Assembly: GCA_002472565.1 (NCBI GenBank)
Contig: DKSK01000007.1
Location: 60,039 to 124,038, forward strand
Origin: Bacteroidales bacterium UBA7258
Lineage (GTDB): Bacteria; Bacteroidota; Bacteroidia; Bacteroidales; UBA932
Direction of reading: 5' to 3'
Length of the DNA: 64,000 nt
Positions within the stretch are counted from its first letter, which is position 1. The number at the start of each line of letters is the position of its first letter. Below, piece after piece: positions 36,170 through 45,160 of the stretch. A program made the translations under genes and the position numbers. The notes below the pieces were generated by a model. It searched no databases and was not told the DNA's origin. It saw nothing but the letters and a program-made list of their open reading frames with translations.

Positions 36170-36451
36170 TTAGTTTTCTGCAGGCTTTGATGATTCCGCC
36201 ATTGGCTCGACATAGACATAAGACTTGTTGTCTCTCTTCTTCTTGAAGACAACAGTGCCGTCTATGAGAGCATAGAGGGTGTGATCCTTGCCCATGCCGA
36301 CGTTGGTGGCAGGGTTGTGCACGGTGCCACGCTGACGGACGATGATGTTGCCGGCCTTTACTACCTGACCGCCGAACTTCTTCAGTCCGAGACGTTTGCT
36401 ATGTGATTCACGACCGTTCTTAGAACTTGACTGACCTTTCTTGTGTGCCAT
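36170..36451 (-). CDS. rpmA: 50S ribosomal protein L27
   Basis: A 93-residue protein of the large subunit whose N-terminus reaches the peptidyl-transferase centre. It begins MAHKKGQSSSKNGRESHSKR and continues with GLKKFGGQVVKAGNIIVRQR, then the GTVHNPATNVGMGKDHTLYA block. There is no N-terminal extension of the Firmicutes type. It lies 44 bases after rplU. Confidence 0.96.
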   Translation of the reverse strand: MAHKKGQSSSKNGRESHSKRLGLKKFGGQVVKAGNIIVRQRGTVHNPATNVGMGKDHTLYALIDGTVVFKKKRDNKSYVYVEPMAESSKPAEN

Positions 36452-36495
36452 AATTCTTAACTCCTCTTGATTAATGGATTAACCGGACGTCCCGC

Positions 36496-36807
36496 TTACG
36501 CGATGGAGTCAATCCTGATCTTGCTCATCTTCTGGCGATGACCGTTGAGGGTCTGAGTGCCATTACGACGCTTCTTCTTGAATACCAGTACCTTATCCGC
36601 CTTTACATCATCGGCGAGTACCGTAGCTTTTACTACTGCTCCATCAACATATGGAGTTCCGATCTTGACTGCTCCGTCTGCATCGACGAGAAGCACCTTG
36701 TTGATCTCGAAAGCCTCATCCTTCTTCTGAGGAAGACGGTTTACGTAGATCTCTGAACCAGCCTCAACTTTAATCTGCTGGCCTGCAATTTCAATAATTG
36801 CGTACAT
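36496..36807 (-). CDS. rplU: 50S ribosomal protein L21
   Basis: A 103-residue 23S rRNA-binding protein. It begins MYAIIEIAGQQIKVEAGSEI and ends with the KKRRNGTQTLNGHRQKMSKI block, both typical of L21. It forms an operon with rpmA. A 20-codon basic frame (36822-36884) lies in its leader. Confidence 0.96.
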   Translation of the reverse strand: MYAIIEIAGQQIKVEAGSEIYVNRLPQKKDEAFEINKVLLVDADGAVKIGTPYVDGAVVKATVLADDVKADKVLVFKKKRRNGTQTLNGHRQKMSKIRIDSIA

Positions 36808-36821
36808 CTGAAATAAAACTC

Positions 36822-36884
36822 TTAAAGTTTCCGGCCGTAAGCGCCCGCTCTCTTGCAGCGGATCTTATGTTGCTTCCCAGTCAT
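36822..36884 (-). CDS. Possible 20-residue basic leader peptide upstream of rplU
   Basis: An ATG at 36884 opens MTGKQHKIRCKRAGAYGRKL and stops 14 bases before the rplU start. Seven of the 20 residues are Lys or Arg. It could be a chance frame in a structured leader; nothing else supports translation. Confidence 0.2.
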   Translation of the reverse strand: MTGKQHKIRCKRAGAYGRKL

Positions 36885-37107
36885 AATGGACTGCAAAGAT
36901 ACACAAAATCCCTCAACCGCCAAAACTTCTTAAAAAAACCTCTCCCTCAGGCACGCTCCGGCAAATGAAATTCTATCGGGAATTACATCTGATTGAAAAA
37001 TTTCATATATTTGCTAACAAAAATGTTTCAGAGAATCTGCGCGGCAGACATTGCACCGCCGTCATGATGGCATGATATAATATTACGAAACAAGAATAGG
37101 ATAGCTG

Positions 37108-38262
37108 ATGCCAGGATTATTCATATACGACAAGTACGTTACCGGAAAGAATTTCTTCGGCAGGAAAGAAGACTGCCAGAATCTCGCCAATCTTCTGACC
37201 CAGGGCGGGCACGTAGCCATCTGGGCGCCGCCGAAAAGCGGCAAGATGTCCCTCGTCCAGCAGACGCTCTTCAATCTCCGCGTTTCCGGACGGCAATTCA
37301 TGGTCGGACAGTTCACCCTGCTCGACATCAGGAGCATCACGAATTTTCTGCTACGCTTCGGTTCGACGGTCATCAGGATGGTGGCGAGCACCCCTGTAGA
37401 ATACGCAGAGATGGTCGGGAAGTATCTCCCCGGAACCCATTTCGTCTTCGATCCTCAGAGATACTCTGACTGTGACGAAGTCCTTTCCCTCACATGGGAT
37501 GTCGACGATGCGGACATAGACGCCATTCTCCACCTGCCCCAGAAGCTCGCGAGAGACCGCGGACAGATGCTCTACCTGATAATGAACGAATTCGAGAACG
37601 TAGACCTGACGGAAGACGGGGACAAAATATGCAAGGCCATGGAGAAGGCGATCGACGATATGGCGGGAGAGAGCGGACCGCGCTGCACCTTCCTTCTGGT
37701 CGGCGGCAGGGTCAACGCCATGAAGGCCATCTTCCGGGAGAAGCATCATTTCGCCCGCAAAGTCAACATATTCCAGATGCATGACGTCGACGAAAGGGAA
37801 ATCACTGACAAGATCGTAAAAAGCTTCCTCTCAGGAGGTAAAGTCGTCGACAAGGACCTGCTCAAGGGAGTCTGCGCCCTCTTCAGATGCAACGTATGGT
37901 ACATTAGCCATTTCGCTTCCATCCTGGACTACCTTTCGAGGGGCTACATAGTGGAGACGACCATGCTGGAAGCCTTGGACATGCTTATATCCATCCATGA
38001 GCCTCGTTTCATAGCCACGATGGACAGCCTCACCACCTTCCAGGTCAGCCTGCTGAAAGCGATTCTCGACGGTCATGAAAAATTCAGCGCGGCCGAGGTC
38101 ATCAAAGACTACGCTCTCAACTCTTCGGCCAACGTAAAGAGACTCAAGGACGCCCTCATGAAGAAGGAGATAATCGCTTTCGACGATGACGACAAGCCTT
38201 ATCTGCTTGATCCCCTCTTCGAATATTGGGTAAAGAAATATTATTTTGGAATGAAGGTCTGA
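37108..38262 (+). CDS. P-loop ATPase (archaeal/STAND-like) of unknown role
   Basis: A 384-residue cytoplasmic ATPase. The N-terminal KYVTGKNFFGRKEDCQNL is the usual entry of AAA-type ATPases of the Arch_ATPase/NACHT-like group. The P-loop AIWAPPKSGKMSLVQQ (40-47) has alanine and methionine where glycine and Ser/Thr are usual. The Walker B-like strand is MLYLIMNEFENVD. The C-terminal part (SLTTFQVSLLKAILDGHEKF, SSANVKRLKDALMKKEII) looks like a winged helix. Similar proteins are found singly in Bacteroidales; the target is unknown. It is 21 bases upstream of the SIR2 gene and probably co-transcribed. Confidence 0.7.
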   Translation: MPGLFIYDKYVTGKNFFGRKEDCQNLANLLTQGGHVAIWAPPKSGKMSLVQQTLFNLRVSGRQFMVGQFTLLDIRSITNFLLRFGSTVIRMVASTPVEYAEMVGKYLPGTHFVFDPQRYSDCDEVLSLTWDVDDADIDAILHLPQKLARDRGQMLYLIMNEFENVDLTEDGDKICKAMEKAIDDMAGESGPRCTFLLVGGRVNAMKAIFREKHHFARKVNIFQMHDVDEREITDKIVKSFLSGGKVVDKDLLKGVCALFRCNVWYISHFASILDYLSRGYIVETTMLEALDMLISIHEPRFIATMDSLTTFQVSLLKAILDGHEKFSAAEVIKDYALNSSANVKRLKDALMKKEIIAFDDDDKPYLLDPLFEYWVKKYYFGMKV

Positions 38263-38283
38263 AAAGGCCTTCTCATATTGATC

Positions 38284-39003
38284 ATGCCAAAGAAAAAAAT
38301 CGTAGTGCTGACTGGCGCCGGAGTCAGCGCAGAAAGCGGAATCAGCACCTTCAGGGACAACGGCGGGCTCTGGGACAATTACGACCCGCAGGAGGTGGCA
38401 AGCATCGAGGGATGGAGGAAGAATCCCGGGCTCATGCTGGATTTCTACAACGCCCAGCGCAAGAGTCTGAAAGACGCAAAGCCTAACGAGGCCCATCTGG
38501 CGATCGCCGCCCTCGAGAAAGACTATGACGTCACGGTGGTCACCCAGAACGTAGACAATCTCCATGAAAGGGCAGGAAGCACCAGAATCATCCACCTTCA
38601 TGGTGAACTCACGAAGGTGCGTCCGGAGAATTGCTGCAACGACATGGATAATTTCTCTGAAAAGATGGTCTTCGATATAGGCTACGGAGAGATTCATCTT
38701 GGCGACAAGGCCCCGAACGGCCACCAGCTCAGGCCCCATATCGTCTGGTTCGGGGAAGCGGTTCCGAAGATTGAGCCGGCCATAGAGGCCGTCTCCAGGG
38801 CCGACATAATGCTTATCGTCGGCACCTCGCTCACCGTCTACCCCGCCGCGGGGCTCTACCGCTATGCCGGACTTGACACACCTATCTATATTATTGACCC
38901 TAAGGATGTGCCTGTCCGGGACAAAAGGATCATCCAGATCAAGGAAGTGGCCAGCAAAGGCATGGAGCTTTTCAAAAATCTTTTGGATGAAAAGAAAAAT
39001 TAG
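38284..39003 (+). CDS. cobB: SIR2-family NAD-dependent protein deacylase
   Basis: A 239-residue sirtuin that removes acyl groups from lysine using NAD. It has the NAD motif GAGVSAESGISTFRDNGGLW, TQNVDNLHERAGS, the catalytic histidine in IIHLHGEL, and the late LIVGTSLTVYPAAGLYRYA. ATG at 38284 is preferred to the TTG two codons earlier. The zinc-binding module is altered: between HGEL and RPHIVWFGE only an adjacent Cys-Cys pair is present, not the four cysteines of CobB. It is followed by rpsU, whose promoter lies in its last codons. Confidence 0.88.
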   Translation: MPKKKIVVLTGAGVSAESGISTFRDNGGLWDNYDPQEVASIEGWRKNPGLMLDFYNAQRKSLKDAKPNEAHLAIAALEKDYDVTVVTQNVDNLHERAGSTRIIHLHGELTKVRPENCCNDMDNFSEKMVFDIGYGEIHLGDKAPNGHQLRPHIVWFGEAVPKIEPAIEAVSRADIMLIVGTSLTVYPAAGLYRYAGLDTPIYIIDPKDVPVRDKRIIQIKEVASKGMELFKNLLDEKKN

Positions 39004-39038
39004 CTACCTTTGCACCGCTTTAAGAAAAAGGGGGTGAT
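38982..39038 (+). promoter_or_regulatory. rpsU promoter and extended Shine-Dalgarno
   Basis: TTTG at 38982-38985 and TACCTTTG at 39005-39012 are 19 bases apart, a full Bacteroides-type promoter inside the 3' end of the SIR2 gene. The leader contains AAGGGGGTGAT (39028-39038), which differs at one place from the ideal AAGGAGGTGAT and can pair with the 16S rRNA tail over 11 bases with one wobble. It lies about ten bases before the ATG at 39045. Few genes in this window have such a site. Confidence 0.75.
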
Positions 39039-39044
39039 TATTAA

Positions 39045-39239
39045 ATGATTATTGTACCTATTAAGGAAGGCGAAAATATCGAGCGCGCACTGAAGAGATT
39101 CAAGCGCAAGTTCGAGAAGACCGGTGCCATCCGCGAACTCCGTGCAAGGAAGAACTTTGAGAAGCCTTCCGTTACAAGGCGTATGCAGAAGGAAAAGGCC
39201 ATCTACGTAAAGCACCTTCAGCTCATGGACGAGCAATAA
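39045..39239 (+). CDS. rpsU: 30S ribosomal protein S21
   Basis: A 64-residue small-subunit protein near the 3' end of 16S rRNA. It begins MIIVPIKEGENIERALKRFK and continues RKFEKTGAIRELRARKNFEK, as in other S21 proteins. In Bacteroidota, S21 with S18 and S6 is known to hide the anti-Shine-Dalgarno sequence. The strong Shine-Dalgarno upstream therefore suggests autogenous control (inference). A hairpin terminator follows 46 bases later. Confidence 0.96.
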   Translation: MIIVPIKEGENIERALKRFKRKFEKTGAIRELRARKNFEKPSVTRRMQKEKAIYVKHLQLMDEQ

Positions 39240-39285
39240 AAGAGCGGAACGTATTCCGCAAGGGATGCTTCTACGCAAAAAATAT

Positions 39286-39314
39286 ATGCCGGGCCGCAAG
39301 GTTCGGCATTTTTC
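39286..39314 (+). terminator. Terminator of rpsU
   Basis: ATGCCGGGCC (39286-39295) pairs with GGTTCGGCAT (39300-39309), two G-T pairs, around a GCAA tetraloop and continues TTTTTC. Confidence 0.75.
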
Positions 39315-39397
39315 ATCATTTATAGATATTTATTGTGCGGAATTGCCGGAAGCGCGAATTAAATTAATGCTTATATTTGTCTAAAGGATAGGGCGGG

Positions 39398-42300
39398 ATG
39401 TCGGAAAAAGGTAAAAGAAAATACAAAGGCCTGAAAATAACTGCCGGCGTATTGGTCGGGCTCTGGGTCGTTATAATACTTGCCTTGCAAGTAGTTCTGA
39501 ATTCGAAATTTCTTGAGAAGACTGCGGCGCGATATGCCCCGCAGTTCATTGACGGAGATGTCAAGTTCAGCAGGATCAAGGCATCCATGTTCCGCAGTTT
39601 CCCGAATCTAAGGGTGGATGTCTACGATTTCAGCCTGACCTATCCGCACGAGCGCTGGGCCGGATATGACGCCTCGGGGATAAGGGACTATCTTGACAAG
39701 GAGGGCCGCTGCTTCCTTCCCGGGGAGGGTCAGCAAGACACCCTGGCCTCCTTCGACAGGCTCAGCGTCAGCGTGAACTGGATGAAGGCCGTCTTCATGA
39801 GGTTCAAAATCACGAACGCAGAAGTGAGTGGAGCGAGACTTTTCGCCCACATGTACGACTCCACCGCCGCCAACTGGAACATGTTCGGCTCTAAAGAACC
39901 GGAAACGCAGGAGGACACCGCCGCGAGCAAGATGCCTACGATAATTCTCGGCAGAGTGGCCTTGACAGACAAGCCCCACATAGTCTTCACCGACCGCTCG
40001 GACACCATCTTCGCGGCGCTGGACATGGACAGGCTTATCTTCGACGGAAGAATCAATCTCGCGAAGCCGCTCAAGGGCCATGACATAGGCCTCAGGCTGG
40101 ACAGTCTCGGAATCTCAGGGCGCCTGCCGGCGGACACTCTCGTCGTGGACATAGACAGACTGAGACTCGGGGAAAAAAGATACATAAAGGCGGAGCTGGA
40201 CGCCAGCGCCCAGCTTGCCATGAAATCTTTCGGCAGGGTGGACATTCCGGTGAAGCTCAGAGGAAAAATCCGCTTTCCCGGCGAGAGCTTCACGGACTTC
40301 GACTGTAAGAATCTCAAGCTGGATGTAGCCACCCTCTCCCTAAGGGGCAAGGCCAAGGTGACTTCGAAAGCAGACAGTCTCGCAGTTAAGGCATCGCTGG
40401 AGGTGCCGGACAGTCCTGTATCCGATCTTCTGGCCTTCTTCGGAGGCGCTCTCTCCAAGGTTCAGACTGATGCGAAGTTAGGGCTCAAAGCCTCGTGGAA
40501 AGGCGGGTATCATCCCAAGACAAAGAAGATTACAGGGCTCGAAGCCTCTCTCTCAATACCTCATTCGGCCATAGCCTATAAAGGCCTTCAGAATACGGGG
40601 GGTATCGAAGTCATGGCCAAGGCTTTCAGCGATTCCGCAGGCAGGCTCGATGCAGATGCCGAAAAAATCGCCCTTGATCTCGGCGGCCTCGATCTCAATG
40701 GCAGAGCAAAGGTCAGAGACCTGCTCGGCGGGAATGCCGAATTCGGGCTTGACGCCAAGCTGGGCGCCGAATTGGCCAGTCTCGCAGCGTTCTTCCCCAA
40801 GGAGAAAGGAATAAGCGCCGAAGGCAGTCTTGAAGCAGCTCTGAGCGGCACGATCCTTCAGAATCAGTTCGGAGGAGACCTTGCCGATGCCGACCTGCAA
40901 GGCCGCATAAGGTCCGGCGGACTCATCTTCAATGATGCCGCGGACACAATTTCCGCTTATCTCGGAAAGACCGACATCAGTCTGGGAAAAGCCGGAGAGA
41001 GCGGAGAGCTAAGCTCAGACAAACTCGGGTTCAAGGGCGGAATCGACAGTCTTTATGCCGCCATCGGCGAGGAGATGTTCCTCAGAGGAAGCGGGATCAG
41101 CTTAACGGCGCAGGCCACCTCTTCCACTGCTTCAGAAGAGTTCGGGAAGGAGAAGAATCCAGTCGCCGGAAGAGTCAAGATAGCCAGTCTTGGATTCAGC
41201 GGCTCTGATTCGCTTTTCGTCGGCCTGAAGAACACCAGCGACGGATTCCGCTATTCCAAACGCGCCTCCGGCGGAAGCGAGGTCCCGATAATTGTAGTGG
41301 ACAGCGAGAACGAGAGCATCTTCGCCCAGGCCGGAGTCAACCGCTTCGGAGCCAATGACGCCAGGATGAAGCTCAGTGCGACTCTTTATGGGGCAGACAG
41401 GGGCAAGAAGCGCAAGTCAGTGATAGATTCTCTCCAGAGGGTCTACCCTGGAGTCGAGCGCGATTCTCTCCTGAGCCGTTTCCGCCGTGAAAGGAGGGAT
41501 TCGGTTCCCGATTACCTGAGCGAAAAGGATTTCCAGAAAAAGGACATACAGATTCAGGTCAGCGAGTCCATAGCCAAATACGTAAAGGATTGGAAGATAG
41601 GTGGCGACGTGAGAATCGCGGAAGGACTTGTGATAACTCCGTATTTTCCTCTCAAGAACGAAATTTCGGATCTCGAAGGGACCTTCGACAATGACCGCAT
41701 AAGTCTCAAAAATCTGACCTTGAAGTCCGGCGGCTCGGACCTCAGCGCCAAGGGTGAATTGTCAGGCCTGCGCAGGGCCATAAACAACCACGGACCTCTT
41801 GTCCTCAGCCTCGACATGACTTCGGACAAGATTGACGCCAACGAACTCATAGCGGCATGGAAATCAGGCTCTCTCTTCCAGGCGGACGGTTCCACCATGG
41901 CGGAGGAGGACCTTTCCGACGAAGAATACCTCGCTTCCGTCGCCATGAACACGGCTGTTCCGGACTCAGCCTCCTCGAAGCTTCTGATAGTTCCGGCCAA
42001 CCTGATAGCCAACGTCACCTTGAGGGGCCATGAAGTCGATTGGTCGACCCTGGTCGTGAACTGGTGCACAGCCGACCTCGTCATGAAAGAGAGGTGTCTG
42101 CAGCTGACCAACACAGTTGCGACTTCGAATATGGGCGACCTCTATTTCGAAGGCTTCTACTCCACCAGGACCAAGAAAGACCTCAGCGCCGGCTTCGACC
42201 TGAATATGGTCGACATAACCGCCGACAAGGTCATTGAACTCTTCCCTGCCGTTGACAGCGTCATCCCTATGCTCAAGAATTTCAAGGGAAATCTTGACTG

Positions 42301-43153
42301 CGAGATGGCGGCCACCTCGCAGCTGGACACCAACATGAACCTTGTCATGCCGAGCATCGACGGACTCATGAAGATAGGAGGCGAAAACCTTCAGATTGAC
42401 AAGAACGACGCCTACAAGAAGCTCGCGCGGATGCTGCTCTTCAAAGACAAGAAGCAAGGCAGGATAGACAAGCTGAGCATCAACGGCCTTATTTCCGACA
42501 ATCAGCTTGAAATCTTCCCATTCATTCTTAAAGTCGACCGTTACAAACTGGCCCTCAGCGGCCTGCAGGATTTCGACCAGAGCTTCAAGTACCATATATC
42601 GGTGCTCCGCTCCCCTATCCCGTTCCGTTTCGGCATCAATCTGACCGGCAATTTCGACGACTGGAAGATCCGGCTCAGCAAGGCCAAATACAAGAACGAG
42701 AATGTGCCTGTATTCACCAAGCAGCTCGACACCATGCAGGTCAACCTCGTCAATTCGATCCACAACATTTTCCAGAGAGGCGTAGAAGCCGCCCTGGCGC
42801 AGAATACAGCGGCCAAGAACGACGTTGCACAGGCGAAGGACAAGGCCGGCTACACTGACGAACTTCCGGAGCCGCTCGATTCCGCGCGCCAGGTTATACT
42901 GGATTCTCTGCTCTACGCCTTCGACCATCCTGAGGATTCGACGCTGAGCGCCCGTCTCGACTCGCTGACTTCTTCGGCCGATTCCATATCCCACGATGAT
43001 GCGGCCTCCAAGACAGCCGGAACGGCCCCTGTAATCGGCGCTGCTTCTGCCATGAATGTCTCGGGGACTCCGGCACATCCTTCCGGCAACGAAGCCGCGG
43101 ACAGACGCAGACAACTAATTCTTGCCCCTGAGAAAGAAGATGACAAGCGGTGA
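39398..43153 (+). CDS. AsmA-family protein
   Basis: A 1251-residue envelope protein. A short cytoplasmic start is followed by one membrane helix (GVLVGLWVVIILALQVVLNS) and a long beta-rich periplasmic part. The N-terminal AsmA-like motif RYAPQFIDGDVKFSRIKAS is followed by SFPNLRVDVYDFSL. Members of this family (AsmA/TamB/YhdP group) form hydrophobic grooves that carry phospholipid between membranes; the exact role here is inferred from the family. The C-terminal AsmA_2-like region contains FKGNLDCEMAATSQLDTNMN, and the tail (after about 1185) is Ala/Ser/Asp-rich. TATATTTG at 39372-39379 is a likely -7 box. The end overlaps prmA by 14 bases. Confidence 0.85.
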   Translation: MSEKGKRKYKGLKITAGVLVGLWVVIILALQVVLNSKFLEKTAARYAPQFIDGDVKFSRIKASMFRSFPNLRVDVYDFSLTYPHERWAGYDASGIRDYLDKEGRCFLPGEGQQDTLASFDRLSVSVNWMKAVFMRFKITNAEVSGARLFAHMYDSTAANWNMFGSKEPETQEDTAASKMPTIILGRVALTDKPHIVFTDRSDTIFAALDMDRLIFDGRINLAKPLKGHDIGLRLDSLGISGRLPADTLVVDIDRLRLGEKRYIKAELDASAQLAMKSFGRVDIPVKLRGKIRFPGESFTDFDCKNLKLDVATLSLRGKAKVTSKADSLAVKASLEVPDSPVSDLLAFFGGALSKVQTDAKLGLKASWKGGYHPKTKKITGLEASLSIPHSAIAYKGLQNTGGIEVMAKAFSDSAGRLDADAEKIALDLGGLDLNGRAKVRDLLGGNAEFGLDAKLGAELASLAAFFPKEKGISAEGSLEAALSGTILQNQFGGDLADADLQGRIRSGGLIFNDAADTISAYLGKTDISLGKAGESGELSSDKLGFKGGIDSLYAAIGEEMFLRGSGISLTAQATSSTASEEFGKEKNPVAGRVKIASLGFSGSDSLFVGLKNTSDGFRYSKRASGGSEVPIIVVDSENESIFAQAGVNRFGANDARMKLSATLYGADRGKKRKSVIDSLQRVYPGVERDSLLSRFRRERRDSVPDYLSEKDFQKKDIQIQVSESIAKYVKDWKIGGDVRIAEGLVITPYFPLKNEISDLEGTFDNDRISLKNLTLKSGGSDLSAKGELSGLRRAINNHGPLVLSLDMTSDKIDANELIAAWKSGSLFQADGSTMAEEDLSDEEYLASVAMNTAVPDSASSKLLIVPANLIANVTLRGHEVDWSTLVVNWCTADLVMKERCLQLTNTVATSNMGDLYFEGFYSTRTKKDLSAGFDLNMVDITADKVIELFPAVDSVIPMLKNFKGNLDCEMAATSQLDTNMNLVMPSIDGLMKIGGENLQIDKNDAYKKLARMLLFKDKKQGRIDKLSINGLISDNQLEIFPFILKVDRYKLALSGLQDFDQSFKYHISVLRSPIPFRFGINLTGNFDDWKIRLSKAKYKNENVPVFTKQLDTMQVNLVNSIHNIFQRGVEAALAQNTAAKNDVAQAKDKAGYTDELPEPLDSARQVILDSLLYAFDHPEDSTLSARLDSLTSSADSISHDDAASKTAGTAPVIGAASAMNVSGTPAHPSGNEAADRRRQLILAPEKEDDKR

Positions 43154-44012
43154 TTACATTGAGGTCACGATAAGCCTGGAGCCTTTCAGCAGAGAGAACG
43201 CCGAAATCACAGAGGCTCTTCTCTCCGACCTCCCCTACGAAAGTTTCATCATTGACGACCCTTCCGAGGGAGCTCCTCTGGCAGATTTGAAAGCCTACAT
43301 TCCGAAAGAGAAATATGACGCAAGGCTGCTCCGGCTGGTCCTTTCGGGGCTTGATTTCAAGATATCCTTCCTCGCGAAGCTTATTCCGCAAGAGGACTGG
43401 AACAAAAGCTGGGAAAGCGAATTCGAGCCTATTGTCGTAGAGGGCAAGGTTACGGTCCGCGCTCCCAGGCACAAAGGCCTTCCGCGCACCCGCTTCAACC
43501 TCGTCATAGAACCGAATAACGCCTTCGGGACCGGCCACCATGAAACTACCTTCATGGTAATTCAGGCCATGCTGCGCCATGAGGACGAAATCCGCGGCCA
43601 GGTCGTCATGGACATGGGCTGCGGAACCGGAGTGCTGGGTATTCTCGCCGCGAAGATGCATGCGGCTCATGTCTATGCCATTGACATCAGCCCGCAGGCG
43701 GCCCAATCAGCTTACGACAACGCCCGGATCAACAGGGTCGGGAAGCATATCGAATGCTATTGCGGGGACGCTTCCCTGCTCCAGGCGGGCAAATACGGGT
43801 CTCTGCTGGCCAACATCCACCGCAATATCATTATCACCGATCTTAGGACCTACGCCCGTTCTCTGCGGCGTGGCGGCTTGCTGGTCTGCAGCGGCTTCTA
43901 CACCTCTGACTCTCCTGCCGTCATCCAGGAAGCCTCGCTCCAAGGTATCGAACTTCTGGAAAGCACTTCCAGGGAGAACTGGGCCTGCCTCACCTTCCGC
44001 AAAGCCCTATAG
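43140..44012 (+). CDS. prmA: Ribosomal protein L11 methyltransferase
   Basis: An S-adenosylmethionine-dependent enzyme that methylates L11. ATG at 43140 is preferred (MTSGDYIEVTISLEPFS) over the frame start at 43122, giving 290 residues. The SAM motif is VMDMGCGTGVLGILAAKM, preceded by the family signature NAFGTGHHETT. The catalytic-region LLANIHRNII fits the LANI block of PrmA. Its start overlaps the end of the AsmA gene by 14 bases, so translation is probably coupled. Confidence 0.94.
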   Translation: MTSGDYIEVTISLEPFSRENAEITEALLSDLPYESFIIDDPSEGAPLADLKAYIPKEKYDARLLRLVLSGLDFKISFLAKLIPQEDWNKSWESEFEPIVVEGKVTVRAPRHKGLPRTRFNLVIEPNNAFGTGHHETTFMVIQAMLRHEDEIRGQVVMDMGCGTGVLGILAAKMHAAHVYAIDISPQAAQSAYDNARINRVGKHIECYCGDASLLQAGKYGSLLANIHRNIIITDLRTYARSLRRGGLLVCSGFYTSDSPAVIQEASLQGIELLESTSRENWACLTFRKAL

Positions 44013-44038
44013 CTCCCAGAGAGAATCAGCGCCCCGTC

Positions 44039-45160
44039 TCAGATTTTTTCGACGAAGTCGAGGAAACGCGAGGTAAAGGTCGGCCAGGAGAGCCGGTCTT
44101 TTTCGGAACGGATTGCCTCGCGGCACTTTTCAGGCAGACCTTCCTCGGAAAAATATCTGCGGATTTCGGCGGCTATGAGCCCAGGTTCGGCCTTCGCCGC
44201 CACCAGTCCGGTACCGGCATTGCCGACGCTCTCCTTCAGGCCTCCCACGTCGGTCACCACCATAGGCACCTCAAAATGGAGGGCGATGGCGTTGATTCCG
44301 CTCTGGGTAGCCGACCGGTAAGGGAGCACGGCAAGGTCAGCCGCAGAGAAGTAATCCTTAACCTCAGAATCCTTGATATATCTGGTAAAAATCCGGATCC
44401 TGTCTTTAGCCGGTGAGGAATCGATAAGACTCTGATAAGGCTCGAATGAGCCGTAAGGTTCGCCTGCTATTATCAGCTGATAAGCGTCGTCAAGTTCACC
44501 GAAAGCCCTAAGCAGGACATCCAAGCCCTTGTACTGCCGTATAAGTCCGAAGAAAAGAAGATTCTTCCTGCCGTGCACAAGTCCCAGCTTATCCTCTGCC
44601 TCCGGCCTCGGCAGACGGGCCCCGAAATGCGAGTAGATAGGGTGGAAAAGCACCCTGCTCTTGACATCCGGCGCCAGCCGCCTGAGATCCGCCTCCACCT
44701 CATCACAGAGGGTGATATGTCCCGTACAGCCCTTCAGGAAATACTTCGTCAACGGAGCGTCAAAGAACTTCGGTTCATGGGGTATGACATTATGGAGAAT
44801 GGAGACCACCTTGCAATACTTCGAAAGGTGACGGGCGGCGAAGCCCAGCGAGGGGGCGAAATAGGACATCCAGTAGCTGATCACGACAAGGTCCGGCCTC
44901 CAGTCCCTGATGGCTCTATAGGTCTTGCCATAGGTGAAAGGATTGGCCGAATCCAAGATACGGAGACTCTCTATCTTGACCGCCTCATCGTCCTTGGTCA
45001 CATACTGAGTCTTTCCCGGGAAGAGGAAATCGGGGTATTGCCTGCTGAAATTGAAAGCCCTGACCTCGTTCTCCTTCGTGAGTTCCTGATAGAGACTCGC
45101 GTTGAATTGGGAAATTCCGCCCCTATAGGGGTAGAAGCACGAGAGGAAGGCTATTCTCAT
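44039..45160 (-). CDS. Glycosyltransferase family 4 (GT-B)
   Basis: A 373-residue cytoplasmic glycosyltransferase using a nucleotide sugar. The N-terminal fold starts MRIAFLSCFYPYRGGISQFN, the acceptor side. The donor domain has LLFFGLIRQYKGLDVLLRAF and the conserved GT4 stretch AADLAVLPYRSATQSGINAI, then EVPMVVTDVGGLKESV. The product is unknown; no polysaccharide operon surrounds it. It overlaps the CobW GTPase gene by four bases. Confidence 0.9.
   Translation of the reverse strand: MRIAFLSCFYPYRGGISQFNASLYQELTKENEVRAFNFSRQYPDFLFPGKTQYVTKDDEAVKIESLRILDSANPFTYGKTYRAIRDWRPDLVVISYWMSYFAPSLGFAARHLSKYCKVVSILHNVIPHEPKFFDAPLTKYFLKGCTGHITLCDEVEADLRRLAPDVKSRVLFHPIYSHFGARLPRPEAEDKLGLVHGRKNLLFFGLIRQYKGLDVLLRAFGELDDAYQLIIAGEPYGSFEPYQSLIDSSPAKDRIRIFTRYIKDSEVKDYFSAADLAVLPYRSATQSGINAIALHFEVPMVVTDVGGLKESVGNAGTGLVAAKAEPGLIAAEIRRYFSEEGLPEKCREAIRSEKDRLSWPTFTSRFLDFVEKI

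Noticed and set aside
34629..36173. A 514-codon plus-strand frame opposite serS
   Set aside because: It is antisense to serS and ruvC, which both have complete motifs; composition is that of a reverse-strand shadow.
41966..43114. A 382-codon minus-strand frame inside the AsmA-like gene
   Set aside because: No start context or domain; the opposite strand carries an AsmA-like protein with signal anchor and family motifs.
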